From Agrobacterium tumefaciens (GTDB taxonomy: Bacteria > Pseudomonadota > Alphaproteobacteria > Rhizobiales > Rhizobiaceae): a stretch of 35,941 nucleotides of DNA. Below, piece by piece: positions 1-8,420 of this stretch. The stretch is taken from assembly GCF_009649785.1 (NCBI RefSeq), contig NZ_WJOK01000038.1, positions 1 to 35,941 on the forward strand. The letters are read 5' to 3'. The notes under the pieces were generated by a model. It worked only from the letters and a program-made list of their open reading frames with translations. It was not told where the DNA came from and made no database searches. Position numbers and translations under genes: made by a program. Numbering within the stretch: position 1 is the stretch's first letter; each line of letters opens with the position of its first letter.

Positions 1-157
1 TTTTAATCGAATCTGAAGAATATTAAACCTCCTCTAAAACTCCTTAGGTAATCGGGGCAATCAAAAAATACTGGAATAATATTCGGTGCGTAAACATTCT
101 AATGCGACCGCCCTGAAAGCCAATTCTGGACACGCAGGGCGGACGCACGGCTTTTCG

Positions 158-3100
158 TTAGTCGCCTGACTGGCCAGTGCTCTTTTTCTTTCGATCGAAT
201 ATCGTGTTGACGACCACAAAGAACACCGGAACAAAGATAATGGCGAGCACTGTTCCTGTTACGGTCCCAAAAAACGTTGCGTAGCCTATCGCATGCCTTG
301 CACCAGCTCCCGCGCCACTGGAGATGAGAAGAGGTACAACCCCCAGCCCGAACGCCAGAGATGTCATGAGAATTGGTCGGAAGCGCAGCTTTGCGGCCTC
401 GAGGACTGCTTCCACAGCGTTTCCTCCGGTGTGTGCCATTCGTTCACGCGCAAATTCAACGATCATTATCCCATTTTTACCTGTTAGTCCGACAACGGTC
501 AAAAGCCCTACCTGAAAGTACACTCCATTAGTCTGATCACCGATCAAGGCTCCCAAGAGTGCTCCGAGCACACCCACTGGCATTGCGAGTAAGACAGCAA
601 TCGGTATCGTCCAACTTTCGTATAGGGCGGCAAGGCAAAGAAACATCGTGGCCAATGCCAGACCATACAAGGGCAAAGCTCCTGCGCCCGCTTCTTTCTC
701 TTCCAACGATTGCCCGGTCCACCGCAAGGTGAAGCCTTTGGGAAGCTCGGCCGCCAGACGTTCCATCTCGGCCATTGCCTCGCCGGATGAAAATCCGGAT
801 GCGGGAGACCCTTCTATCTGCATCGCCGGTAAGGCGTTGTAGCGATCAACCTGCTGCGGCCCAAATACCCAGTCCTGGGTAGCAAACGTCGAGAAATCAA
901 CAAACTGGCCATTTGCATTCTGAACGCGCCAAAGAGCGAGATCTTCGGGACCAGTCCTCGCATGTGGCTCCCCCTGGACGTAAACGCGTTTCACGCGACC
1001 TGCGTAAAGGAAGTCATTTACGTATGTCCCGGACCAGACCGTTGCGAGGAACGATCCAACATCAGCAGCTGTCACTCCCACCGCTCCAGCTTTGCCCCAA
1101 TCAATGTTAAGCTCGAACTGTGACGCATCTTCTACTCCGTTGGCGCGAACAGCCGTAAGCATCGGATTTTTCGCGGCTAGCCCCAACAGTTGATTACGGG
1201 CTGCGAGCAATTCTTCGTGTGACTGACCCGATTCCGCCTGTAGGAACGCCGTGAAACCGTTGGAGTCGCCAAGCTCCATAACGGGGGGCGGTACAATCGG
1301 AACAACGATTGCCTCATTTATACCGCCCATCAGTGGACCGAACGCCCGCCCGGCGATGGCCTGAGCAGAGTTTTCGGGTCCGACGCGGTCCTTCCAGTCC
1401 TTCAGGCTGACGAACATCATGCCCATATTCTGGCCCTGACCCGCAAAAGAAAAGCCCTGGACTGAGAATACGGAACTGACATTATCGCCTTCAACGGTGC
1501 GGTAATAATCCGACACCTTGCTCAAAACCTTTTCGGTGTTCTCACTTGTGGTGCCGGGCGGTGTTTGAACGATTGTAATGAGCGTGCCCTGATCTTCGCT
1601 TGGCAGGAAGGAGGTGGGCGTCCGCTGGTATAAGACCACCATGCCAGTAACGATAAGCCCATAGATCAACAGCATTCTGAAAGGCCGCTTGGTGGCGATT
1701 TTTACGACGCCGCCGTAGCCATCTGTTAAACGTGTGAAGTTGCGTTCGAAACCGTCCGTAAATCGGGCCAGAAGCCCTGTGTGTTTCTTTGTGCTGTGTG
1801 GCTTCAGCAACGTTGCACACAGAGCAGGCGTAAAGACGATCGCAACGACAACAGAAAGAGCCATTGCGGAAACGATTGTTACGGAGAACTGCTTGTACAT
1901 TTCGCCCGTCGATCCACCGAAGAAAGCCATCGGTACAAAAACTGCCGAGACGACCATTGCAATACCAACCAACGCACCGGTAATCTCGCGCATCGATTTT
2001 TTTGTGGCTTCCTTGGGAGTCAGATGCTCTTCTTGCATCAGGCGCTCAACGTTCTCAACGACAACGATCGCGTCGTCTACGAGGAGTCCGATTGCCAGGA
2101 CCATCGCAAGCATCGTCAAGGTGTTGATGGAAAAGCCGAATGCTGCCATGACGCCGAACGTGCCCAACAGGACCACCGGAACCGCAAGAGCAGGTATAAG
2201 GGTCGCGCGGAAGTTATGCAGGAAGAGAAGGATCACCAGCACAACAAGCACGATCGCTTCAAGCAATGTGTCGATGACCGCCTCGATCGACAATTTGACA
2301 AATGGCGTCGTGTCGTAAGGAATTACATATTCCACGCCTTCTGGCATTGTTCGGGATAGTTGCTCAACGCGTTCCTTCACAAGTTCTGCGGTTTCAAGTG
2401 CGTTCGCGCCGGAAGCCAGTTGCACCGCCATGCCCGCCGCGGGCTTGCCATTGTAATATGTGGTAATTTCATAGTTCTCCGAACCCAGTTCCGCACGTGC
2501 GACGTCGCGAAGAAGAACAAGACCTCCATCTGTATCGGCGCGCAGAACGACCCGCTCAAAATCTTCGGGCGTTTTGAGAAGTGATTGAGCCGTTACCGTT
2601 GCATTGAGTTGCTGGCCTTGAGGCGAGGGCATTGCTCCAAATGAGCCGGCTGAAATCTGAGCATTCTGTGCCGCTATTGCAGTAACAACCGCTGATGGCG
2701 AAAGGTCATAGTACTTCAGTTTTTGAGGATCAAGCCAAATACGCATGGCGTACTCGGAGCCGAAAACCTGAACGCGCCCGACTCCTGTCAGCCTCGATAT
2801 TGATTCAACCATGTAGGAGTTTAGATAGTCTGCCAGATCAATTGCGCTGCGCGTATTATCGCTCGATACGAGGCCGACCACCATTAGAAACCCCGTGGCC
2901 GATTTTTCCACCGTCACCCCTTGGCGAGTAACATCATCCGGTAAGTTCGCCTCTGCCTGGCTGAGTTTATTCTGAACCTGGACCTGCGCAATATCCGCAT
3001 CAGTGCCAAGATGAAACGTAAGAGTAATTTCGGCTCGACCTGTCGAAGTTGTCGAAGAGTTGATGTAGCGCAGCCCGTCAAGTCCGGTCATTTCCTTTTC

Positions 3101-3295
3101 GATAATCTGGACGACAGTGTCTGCGACCGTTTCGGCTGAAGCACCAGGGTACGTCGCTCCAATAACGATCGATGGTCCTGCAATGGTCGGGTATTGAGAC
3201 ACGGGCAGGCTAAGTACCGAGAGCGTTCCGAGACCCATAATGATAATGGCGATCACCCATGCAAATACTGGGCGATCGATAAAGAACTGTGCCAT
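158..3295 (-). CDS. RND multidrug efflux pump, inner-membrane subunit (AcrB/MexB/BepE type)
   Basis: This is a proton-driven resistance-nodulation-division (HAE1) transporter that exports hydrophobic and amphiphilic drugs through a trimeric complex. The length of 1045 residues is normal for the family. The N-terminus MAQFFIDRPVFAWVIAI is the classic first helix. The proton-relay pair Asp407-Asp408 sits in AIGLLVDDAIVVVEN, at the same numbering as E. coli AcrB, and the essential TM10 lysine is seen in GLTGKNGIMIVEFA. The periplasmic motif YPGASAE is present near residue 49. The start lies 2 nt after the adaptor stop, so the two genes form a tight operon. No outer-membrane channel gene follows, so a TolC-like protein encoded elsewhere is presumably used. 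The exact substrate cannot be read from the sequence. Confidence 0.96.
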   Translation of the reverse strand: MAQFFIDRPVFAWVIAIIIMGLGTLSVLSLPVSQYPTIAGPSIVIGATYPGASAETVADTVVQIIEKEMTGLDGLRYINSSTTSTGRAEITLTFHLGTDADIAQVQVQNKLSQAEANLPDDVTRQGVTVEKSATGFLMVVGLVSSDNTRSAIDLADYLNSYMVESISRLTGVGRVQVFGSEYAMRIWLDPQKLKYYDLSPSAVVTAIAAQNAQISAGSFGAMPSPQGQQLNATVTAQSLLKTPEDFERVVLRADTDGGLVLLRDVARAELGSENYEITTYYNGKPAAGMAVQLASGANALETAELVKERVEQLSRTMPEGVEYVIPYDTTPFVKLSIEAVIDTLLEAIVLVVLVILLFLHNFRATLIPALAVPVVLLGTFGVMAAFGFSINTLTMLAMVLAIGLLVDDAIVVVENVERLMQEEHLTPKEATKKSMREITGALVGIAMVVSAVFVPMAFFGGSTGEMYKQFSVTIVSAMALSVVVAIVFTPALCATLLKPHSTKKHTGLLARFTDGFERNFTRLTDGYGGVVKIATKRPFRMLLIYGLIVTGMVVLYQRTPTSFLPSEDQGTLITIVQTPPGTTSENTEKVLSKVSDYYRTVEGDNVSSVFSVQGFSFAGQGQNMGMMFVSLKDWKDRVGPENSAQAIAGRAFGPLMGGINEAIVVPIVPPPVMELGDSNGFTAFLQAESGQSHEELLAARNQLLGLAAKNPMLTAVRANGVEDASQFELNIDWGKAGAVGVTAADVGSFLATVWSGTYVNDFLYAGRVKRVYVQGEPHARTGPEDLALWRVQNANGQFVDFSTFATQDWVFGPQQVDRYNALPAMQIEGSPASGFSSGEAMAEMERLAAELPKGFTLRWTGQSLEEKEAGAGALPLYGLALATMFLCLAALYESWTIPIAVLLAMPVGVLGALLGALIGDQTNGVYFQVGLLTVVGLTGKNGIMIVEFARERMAHTGGNAVEAVLEAAKLRFRPILMTSLAFGLGVVPLLISSGAGAGARHAIGYATFFGTVTGTVLAIIFVPVFFVVVNTIFDRKKKSTGQSGD

Positions 3296-3297
3296 GA

Positions 3298-4446
3298 TTA
3301 CTTGCTTTCGTTGGCTTGTACGGCTGGATTCCCGCTGTCTACTTCCACAGTGACCTCAGCGCCGGGGGCCGCCTTCTGGAAGCCGGAAGTGACAACTCTT
3401 TCACCGGCTGCAAGGCCGTCCGTAATGACCAGCTGATTGCCATCAGCCGTGAAGATTGACAGGGGTCTCTCCTCTATTTTCGAGTCTTTCACGACCCAGA
3501 CATATGGCTCGCCTTGAGCGTTTCTCATCACCGAGCTTTGCGGGACTAGAATAGCGCCGTCCGCCTTGGCCTGCGGTAATTCTACCTCGACATAAAGACC
3601 CGGAAGCAGCACCTGCCCCGGATTCTCAAAACTCACGCGCAGCGTCACCATGCCCGTCGTGGGCTCTACTTTGGGCTCGGCTGCGGTCAGTTTACCCTTG
3701 AGCGGATATCGAGAGCCGTCAGGGAGGATCAGTGAAGCCATCGCTGACTTCTCAAGCCCGTTGGCGCCACCTTTCGATTGCCATCTAAACAAATCCGTAG
3801 CGGATTGCGTAACGTCGACATTGACCGGGTTGATCGTCCTGATTGTAGCCAAGGCCGTTGCCTGCTGTGCAGCGACCAATGCACCAGGGGTCGTTTCCGA
3901 AAAGCCGATCACCCCGTCAATCGGCGCCCTGATTGTTGTTCTGTTTAGATCGATTTCAGCTGTTGTCAGCTGGGCGCGGGCGCGCTGAAGCGCTGCATCC
4001 GCTCTGCTTTGTTGGGCTGCTGTGCTGTCTCGATTGGATGCCGTCCCACTGCGGTTTGCCAGCAACTCGGCTGCTCGTCTCGCGTCAATAACGGCCAGAT
4101 CAAAGTTGGCCTGAGCTTCGGCTAGCGCCGCTTTGGCTGATTGCGTCGCACTCGCGTAGTTGTCGTCATCTATTTTGTAGAGAGCTTGACCCTTCTTTAC
4201 TCTGACGCCTTCGTCAAAGAGACGTTCGCGAATAATGCCCGACACCTGAGGACGCACCTCCGCCTCGGTGGAGGCCTTTATCCGCCCGGGCAAGCGCGCG
4301 GTAAGCGTGTAATCTGTTGCTTGTACGACTGTGACAGTGACGGCAGGAAGGGGAGGCTGCTGCGCTGCAGCAGCGAGAGGCGCGATCACCAATGGCGCAG
4401 CGAGAAGGACGCGCTGTCCAAAGCCTCTTGTTAATTTCAAGTCCAT
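3298..4446 (-). CDS. RND efflux periplasmic adaptor (membrane fusion protein, AcrA/MexA type)
   Basis: This adaptor links the RND pump to an outer-membrane channel. The 382-residue protein starts with a Sec signal (MDLKLTRGFGQRVLLAAPLV, then an Ala-rich cleavage region before QQPPLP). It continues with a barrel-sandwich/lipoyl half (RPQVSGIIRERLFDEGVRVKKGQ), an Ala-rich coiled-coil hairpin (about residues 95-170), the second lipoyl half (TIRAPIDGVIGFS) and a beta-barrel/membrane-proximal part (ILVPQSSVMR). The chosen start at 4446 has AAAGG about 8 nt upstream; an in-frame start 11 codons earlier lacks this. Unlike many AcrA homologues there is no cysteine at the signal cleavage site, so it is probably a soluble periplasmic protein, not a lipoprotein. 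It is the first gene of the operon with the pump. Confidence 0.94.
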   Translation of the reverse strand: MDLKLTRGFGQRVLLAAPLVIAPLAAAAQQPPLPAVTVTVVQATDYTLTARLPGRIKASTEAEVRPQVSGIIRERLFDEGVRVKKGQALYKIDDDNYASATQSAKAALAEAQANFDLAVIDARRAAELLANRSGTASNRDSTAAQQSRADAALQRARAQLTTAEIDLNRTTIRAPIDGVIGFSETTPGALVAAQQATALATIRTINPVNVDVTQSATDLFRWQSKGGANGLEKSAMASLILPDGSRYPLKGKLTAAEPKVEPTTGMVTLRVSFENPGQVLLPGLYVEVELPQAKADGAILVPQSSVMRNAQGEPYVWVVKDSKIEERPLSIFTADGNQLVITDGLAAGERVVTSGFQKAAPGAEVTVEVDSGNPAVQANESK

Positions 4447-5196
4447 TTGGAACCTTTCTAGCTCAGGTAGCTCATCCAAAAGCAGCCCGGATTTCGTAAA
4501 TTTCAGACGTGGCGATGAAGTGGTTTACGGCTGTCAAATGAAGAACCGCTCCACCCACCGACACGCCAGTCACCCCCGTTTAATAAACATACGGTATATA
4601 TGTAAATAGCATTCTATGTTGGGAGGCAATCGGACTTTTGATTTGATGATAAATTCTGAACACTATGGTAGCCCGAATCTGACCCCTGCCAGTCCGCTAC
4701 GCCTTCACGTCCAGTGTCACATTGTCCTATAAGACGTGGAAATGGCCGGCATGCGCTCCCCTGGCGCATCGACCGGACGCTTCAGTGCGCTCCAAAGATG
4801 CCTTTGCGACAACGACAAAGCGCCAGTTGCCAAGTTGAAAGGCAAAGCTTTTCAACCCGCTCGAGGCTTTCTGCGCACGTTGATCGGAGTGCACTATTAC
4901 TCTACCACGAGCGAAAAATCATGCGACATTTATGATGTCTTACTGTTGCATGCTTGAGTGTCAGTGGGTCCAGCCGCCAAAACACATCCCAACTCGTGCC
5001 CGAATTTTGTGTCCAGAGATTTGCCGTAAGTGTTTTGTGCAAGCCTGTGCCATGGAGACGCTTCATGGTTTCGATTGTGACCCAGGCAGTGAGCGTGTCA
5101 CTGTATTGACCGAATGTGGTGTCCTGCGAAAAACAGGCAAGCTCCTATTTCACCGTCCGATTTCCTGGACACGGTCATCAAGTCGGTTGAGTGTTT
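4447..5196. other. Gene-poor gap between adaptor and TetR repressor
   Basis: About 750 bp lie between the adaptor start and the end of the TetR gene. Short ORFs of 70-100 codons occur in several frames, but none has a convincing ribosome binding site or a recognisable protein motif. The only element I can support is the AcrR-like operator and promoter zone near 4587-4603. The rest may be decayed sequence. Confidence 0.5.
4587..4603. promoter_or_regulatory. Candidate AcrR/TetR operator upstream of the efflux operon
   Basis: The 17-bp stretch ACATACGGTATATATGT pairs ACATAC with ATATGT, a 5/6 match to an inverted repeat. E. coli AcrR binds TACATACA...TGTATGTA, so the half-site is of the expected kind. 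The same half-sites occur perfectly at 5899-5919. On the minus strand a TTTACA hexamer (possible -35) overlaps this site about 150 bp upstream of the adaptor start, so repression by the neighbouring TetR protein is plausible. Confidence 0.55.
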
Positions 5197-5790
5197 TCAG
5201 TTCTGGAAGCCTTTGATGGCGATTTTGACGAGGTCTTGTCCGTATGGCACGAGCGGAAACTCGCTGCGTTCCAGTGCCCACTCCTCAAGGACTCCGAGAA
5301 CGACGGCAGTCACAGCGGACGCAGCTTTTTTCGGTGTCCAAGGCGGGTTTAACGGGTTGATTTTGTTGGCTTTGGTGAAGATTCTCTCCATGGCCTTATA
5401 TGAATCCCGATCTTCTTTAGGAACTTGACAGTCCACAGAAATGTCAAGGTGAAGCATCAGACGCATCAATCCACGGCGCCGCTCATCGGAGTGCATATCG
5501 AATAAGATTTTGGAAAGTACATCGCCCAACATCTCCAGGGGCTGACCTTCCGCCTCGGTTTCGAGGGCATCTGCTAGCTCACTCAGAGGGAGTTGTGATT
5601 CCCCGCGCAACGCAAAAAGGAGACCTTGCTTGTTACAGAAGTGCCAGTGAACCGCCCCTCTGCTCGTCCCGACCGCGGTCGCAATCTCGTCAAGCGTTAC
5701 GTTTTCGAACCCGCGCTCAAGAAAAAGCGATTCGGCAGCACGAAGTATTTGCCGTTTTGTTTCGGCCGCCTCTTCTTTTGTCCGCTTCAT
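5197..5790 (-). CDS. TetR/AcrR-family repressor of the RND pump
   Basis: This 197-residue protein has the TetR N-terminal helix-turn-helix: an AAESLFLERGFENVTLDEIA segment, then VGTSRGAVHWHFCNKQGLLFAL as turn and recognition helix. The RGAVHWHF sequence is the classic AcrR/TtgR/MexR-like form. The C-terminal half is the helical ligand-binding region (LMRLMLHLDIS, then EEWALERSEFPLVPYGQDLVKIAI). It is transcribed in the same direction as the pump operon, about 750 bp upstream. AcrR-like half-sites in front of the adaptor and in front of this gene suggest it represses both and is released by pump substrates. The ligand is unknown. TetR identity is certain; control of this pump is inferred from context and sites. 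Confidence 0.92.
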   Translation of the reverse strand: MKRTKEEAAETKRQILRAAESLFLERGFENVTLDEIATAVGTSRGAVHWHFCNKQGLLFALRGESQLPLSELADALETEAEGQPLEMLGDVLSKILFDMHSDERRRGLMRLMLHLDISVDCQVPKEDRDSYKAMERIFTKANKINPLNPPWTPKKAASAVTAVVLGVLEEWALERSEFPLVPYGQDLVKIAIKGFQN

Positions 5791-5898
5791 GCCGTTCCCT
5801 TTCGTGCGTGCTCCTACCTATTAGAATACGAGACTCGGAGTCAAACTGCGAGGAGCATCTGACAGGATCCGCCGCACCAGGCAGACAAATGGTCTTTG

Positions 5899-5919
5899 AC
5901 ATACGGACCGTTTGTATGT
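5899..5919. promoter_or_regulatory. AcrR-like operator between the TetR gene and a divergent membrane-protein gene
   Basis: ACATAC at 5899-5904 and GTATGT at 5914-5919 form a perfect inverted repeat with a 9-nt spacer. The half-sites match those of the E. coli AcrR operator. The site lies about 110 bp upstream of the repressor start and about 55 bp upstream of the gene at 5973, so it could serve autoregulation and control of that gene. Confidence 0.65.
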
Positions 5920-5972
5920 AAACATTTGTCCTTAGTTTTCGATTTGTCGAGAAAAATCGGGGTGGTATAGAA

Positions 5973-6626
5973 ATGGCAAAATCCAAAGGCCACGAGCCTA
6001 AGATTCCCTCGCCGAAAATCCCTCCGTCGCCCTCAAAGGTGCTGGGCCTAGGACCACTGGGTGGACATCTATTAAGAAGTTGCCGGGCGCAGCGGAGCCG
6101 TTTTGAAGGCAGTGAGGACTGGAGGAGAATTCTGGCGCTTGGAGTTGTCACGGTTGACTTCGCGCTTCTTGGTTTTTTTTCGTCGGCGTCAGGAAGACTG
6201 TCTGGCTACATGCCGGGAATGGCTTCAATGTTTGGGGGTCTCATCATTTGCATCATCATGCTTAGGTTGAGCCGGCCGGCCATATTTTTGGACTGGACCT
6301 TCTTCGGCATCTTCCAGGTTCTTCTGGGCATGCAGGTACAGATTGGGTTATCCAGCGAAATTCCTCTGGGAACGGCAATATTCTACTTCAGCCTCGTTGC
6401 ATCTGCGTTGCTGCTGATTGTGATAGGTATTCAGACCAATTTCTTAGAGGGTAGGGCGTGGCTTTTGGCTGGGGGACTTTGTTCACTGATCCTTTCGGTT
6501 GCCAGTATCGCGGAAGCCGTCACTATCGGGCACCTTGGACCTGATAATACCCTTCTCATTTCATTGCTGATCGCCGGTCTGTCTGTTGTGGGGATGGGAG
6601 TATCTCTAAAAAAGAGAACTTCGTAG
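5973..6626 (+). CDS. Integral membrane protein, possibly HdeD-like (DUF308)
   Basis: The 217-residue protein has a polar, Pro/Lys-rich N-terminal stretch of about 50 residues, then about six hydrophobic segments (for example ILALGVVTVDFALLGFF, MASMFGGLIICIIML, AIFYFSLVASALLLIVIGI, AWLLAGGLCSLILSVASI and LLISLLIAGLSVVGMGVSL). The GRAWLLAGGLCSLILSV segment resembles the repeated GW-LL-GG--SL-LG pattern of HdeD/DUF308 acid-stress membrane proteins, but the match is by eye only. GGGGTGG precedes the ATG. It is divergent from the efflux repressor, with an AcrR-like site in its upstream region, so it may be a member of the same small regulon. Function is unknown. Confidence 0.7.
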   Translation: MAKSKGHEPKIPSPKIPPSPSKVLGLGPLGGHLLRSCRAQRSRFEGSEDWRRILALGVVTVDFALLGFFSSASGRLSGYMPGMASMFGGLIICIIMLRLSRPAIFLDWTFFGIFQVLLGMQVQIGLSSEIPLGTAIFYFSLVASALLLIVIGIQTNFLEGRAWLLAGGLCSLILSVASIAEAVTIGHLGPDNTLLISLLIAGLSVVGMGVSLKKRTS

Positions 6627-6713
6627 GACCAAAGAATGTTCTGTGTCACCATTATGAGAAAAAGTGAGCAATCAGTGCTGCTGCGGTAATCGCGGACGAT
6701 GCATTCCGACGCG

Positions 6714-7319
6714 TTACCAATCCTCTTCTGGAGGAGAAGGCCACACCAGCATTGCTGAATCGACCATATTGCGCAAATCGCTCTCGGTGGCACCGATTTG
6801 CGGCAGGTTCATGATTGCCTGGAGTACACCGATGAAGTGCCATACCATGGCGTCAACCTTCGTGGCCGCGCTCAACTCTCCTTCTGAAACTGCAGATGTA
6901 ATTATGGTTCTGAAGAGCGTGTGTTGTGCCTGAATTCCCTTGAATGCCGTGGCTCTGCCACTTGGAGGCAGCTCCGCAATTTCGACGCATGCTTTGACAA
7001 GCATGCAGCCACTGGGTTTCCCCGGTTCCGGGTTGCTCTCCACGTAGTCAAGGAGCAGAGCTTGAATTTGTGCCCTCCTCGTTTTGGCTTGAACGCCACT
7101 CATTCGACGCAGAACGCGTTCGTTATAATATGCCAGTACTTCCTCATAAAGGCCTTCCTTGCCGCGAAATCGCTTGTATAGACTGGACCGGGAAAGGCCC
7201 ATTGCTGCCGTCAATTCATCGATCGACGCTGCAGCATAACCGCGGCGCCAAAAGACGTGCATGGCGCCCACTATCACAACGGCATCATCAAACTGCTGTT
7301 TTCCGCTCATCTTCACCAT
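6714..7319 (-). CDS. TetR/AcrR-family regulator (YxaF/LmrA-like) beside an NmrA-type oxidoreductase
   Basis: The 201-residue protein carries a TetR helix-turn-helix (AMHVFWRRGYAAASIDELTA, then MGLSRSSLYKRFRGKEGLYEEVL). The C-terminal part includes GCMLVKACVEIAELP, a pattern common in TetR proteins that control small redox enzymes and sense electrophiles or flavonoids. It is divergent from the NmrA-like gene at 7389, with only about 70 bp between the two start codons and a double operator filling most of that space. No good ribosome binding site precedes the first ATG, and codon 4 (7310) is also ATG, so the exact start is uncertain. The effector cannot be assigned. Confidence 0.9.
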   Translation of the reverse strand: MVKMSGKQQFDDAVVIVGAMHVFWRRGYAAASIDELTAAMGLSRSSLYKRFRGKEGLYEEVLAYYNERVLRRMSGVQAKTRRAQIQALLLDYVESNPEPGKPSGCMLVKACVEIAELPPSGRATAFKGIQAQHTLFRTIITSAVSEGELSAATKVDAMVWHFIGVLQAIMNLPQIGATESDLRNMVDSAMLVWPSPPEEDW

Positions 7320-7325
7320 CTTGAC

Positions 7326-7372
7326 ATCTTGGAATGATCAGTCCAAAAATGTTGGACCGATCATTCCAAGAT
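7326..7372. promoter_or_regulatory. Double palindromic operator in a 69-bp divergent promoter
   Basis: Two 18-bp near-palindromes, TTGGAATGATCAGTCCAA (7329-7346) and TTGGACCGATCATTCCAA (7352-7369), have centres 23 bp apart. Together they make a larger inverted repeat with 19-bp arms (7326-7344 and 7354-7372; one mismatch). The pattern fits two TetR dimers bound on nearby faces, blocking both divergent genes. The element ends 6 nt from the TetR start codon and 16 nt before the NmrA start codon, so transcripts would have very short leaders. Confidence 0.8.
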
Positions 7373-7388
7373 AAGCGAGTTTTGATTC

Positions 7389-8273
7389 ATGTCCAGTGCT
7401 TTACGAAAACAACGCCGGCCACAGATCGCAATCGCGGGTGCGAACGGTCGGGTTGGGGCGGCCCTCGTGTCGAATCTGCTGGGCGACAAGGTTGACATTT
7501 TTGCCTTGAGCCGCGCTCATCACGCAGACAAGTTGCCAGAAGCCGCCACTCTGCGGACGGTCAATTTTGGAGAACTGAGGTCATTGAACGAAGCGCTCGA
7601 CGGCATCGAGCGGCTCTTTTTGTCACACGGAACTTCCGCGCAACAGGTCGTCAACGAGATCGCGTTGATTGATGCAGCAGTCGCTGCGGGCGTTACTCAT
7701 ATCGTCAAGCTGTCCGTGATGGGGCCAGCATCGAAGTTACATCCGTTTGATTGGCATATGGAGATCGAGGCACACCTTGCTAGCAAGGATATTGGCTACA
7801 CGATCCTGCGACCATCCTCTTTTGTCGATATACTTGCACGTGCTGGGGCCGCTGTATCAGCAGGCTCATGGGGTGGCACCGCTGCTCACGGGCGCGTAAA
7901 CTTGATTGATACCAGGGACGTAGCCGCCGCTGCGCGCATTGCCCTGCTCGAGACTGAATTTGCGAATTCTCAACGTGCTTATCATTTGACCGGTCCGTCT
8001 CCGGTCACTATGCCTGAGGTTGCGGAAGAATTGTCGCGACTTTTGGGCAAAACCGTTATCTACCAACACCGTACACAGGATGAACAACGACAGATCTTGG
8101 TCGCTTCCGGAGCAAGCGACCTGGTAGCGAATGTTTTATTAGGGATTGATCGATTGTTCAGGGAATCCGTACTCGCGGAAACGACCGCGACGTTTACAGA
8201 ACTGACCGGCCGGGCACCGCGCTCCGTCGCCACATGGCTGAGCGAAAACATTGAGGTTTTCAGGAGTAGTTGA
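7389..8273 (+). CDS. NmrA-like NAD(P)-binding oxidoreductase or sensor
   Basis: The 294-residue protein is an atypical short-chain dehydrogenase of the NmrA/NAD(P)H-binding type. It starts with a Rossmann fold whose glycine motif is IAGANGRVGAALVSNLL (GxxGxxG, about residues 17-23). Further family features are LIDAAVAAGVTHIVKLSVMG, which replaces the usual catalytic Tyr-Lys pair, and LRPSSFVDIL, followed by IDTRDVAAAARIALLE and YHLTGPSPVTMPEVAEELSRLLGK. Members of this family act as quinone or aldehyde reductases, or as redox sensors. The gene is divergent from a TetR regulator and its whole upstream space is operator, so it is probably induced by the ligand of that regulator. The substrate is unknown. 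Confidence 0.88.
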   Translation: MSSALRKQRRPQIAIAGANGRVGAALVSNLLGDKVDIFALSRAHHADKLPEAATLRTVNFGELRSLNEALDGIERLFLSHGTSAQQVVNEIALIDAAVAAGVTHIVKLSVMGPASKLHPFDWHMEIEAHLASKDIGYTILRPSSFVDILARAGAAVSAGSWGGTAAHGRVNLIDTRDVAAAARIALLETEFANSQRAYHLTGPSPVTMPEVAEELSRLLGKTVIYQHRTQDEQRQILVASGASDLVANVLLGIDRLFRESVLAETTATFTELTGRAPRSVATWLSENIEVFRSS

Positions 8274-8369
8274 CAGATTTCGCGCGCTGGAACGTGTCGA
8301 TGAGGGAAGGGGACCCGTCGTCTCTTTTTAAGGCAGTACGAAGGAGTGAGACTGTCAGCTCGAACTGCT

Positions 8370-8402
8370 AAAAAACGGTGCAGGGCGTTTCTGCCTTGCA
8401 CC
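8370..8402 (-). terminator. Rho-independent terminator of the alcohol dehydrogenase gene
   Basis: Arms at 8377-8386 and 8393-8402 (GGTGCAGGGC and GCCTTGCACC, one G-U pair) enclose a 6-nt loop. On the minus strand the stem is followed by TTTTTT (8370-8375). It lies about 20 nt after the stop of the minus-strand dehydrogenase. Confidence 0.85.
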
Positions 8403-8420
8403 GCCATCCGACCCTTGGTG

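Noticed and set aside
108..142. CCGCCCT and AGGGCGG repeat after the RND pump stop
   Set aside because: The 21-nt loop and the missing T-run make it a poor terminator; chance cannot be excluded.
1734..2359. Two long open frames (over 190 codons) on the + strand opposite the RND pump
   Set aside because: They are antisense shadows of a strongly conserved gene; their products are low-complexity (Thr/Arg or His/Arg-rich) and lack start signals.
4714..4957. Overlapping 73-codon + strand frames in the 750-bp gap
   Set aside because: No ribosome binding site or motif; two frames are open over the same bases, which suggests chance.
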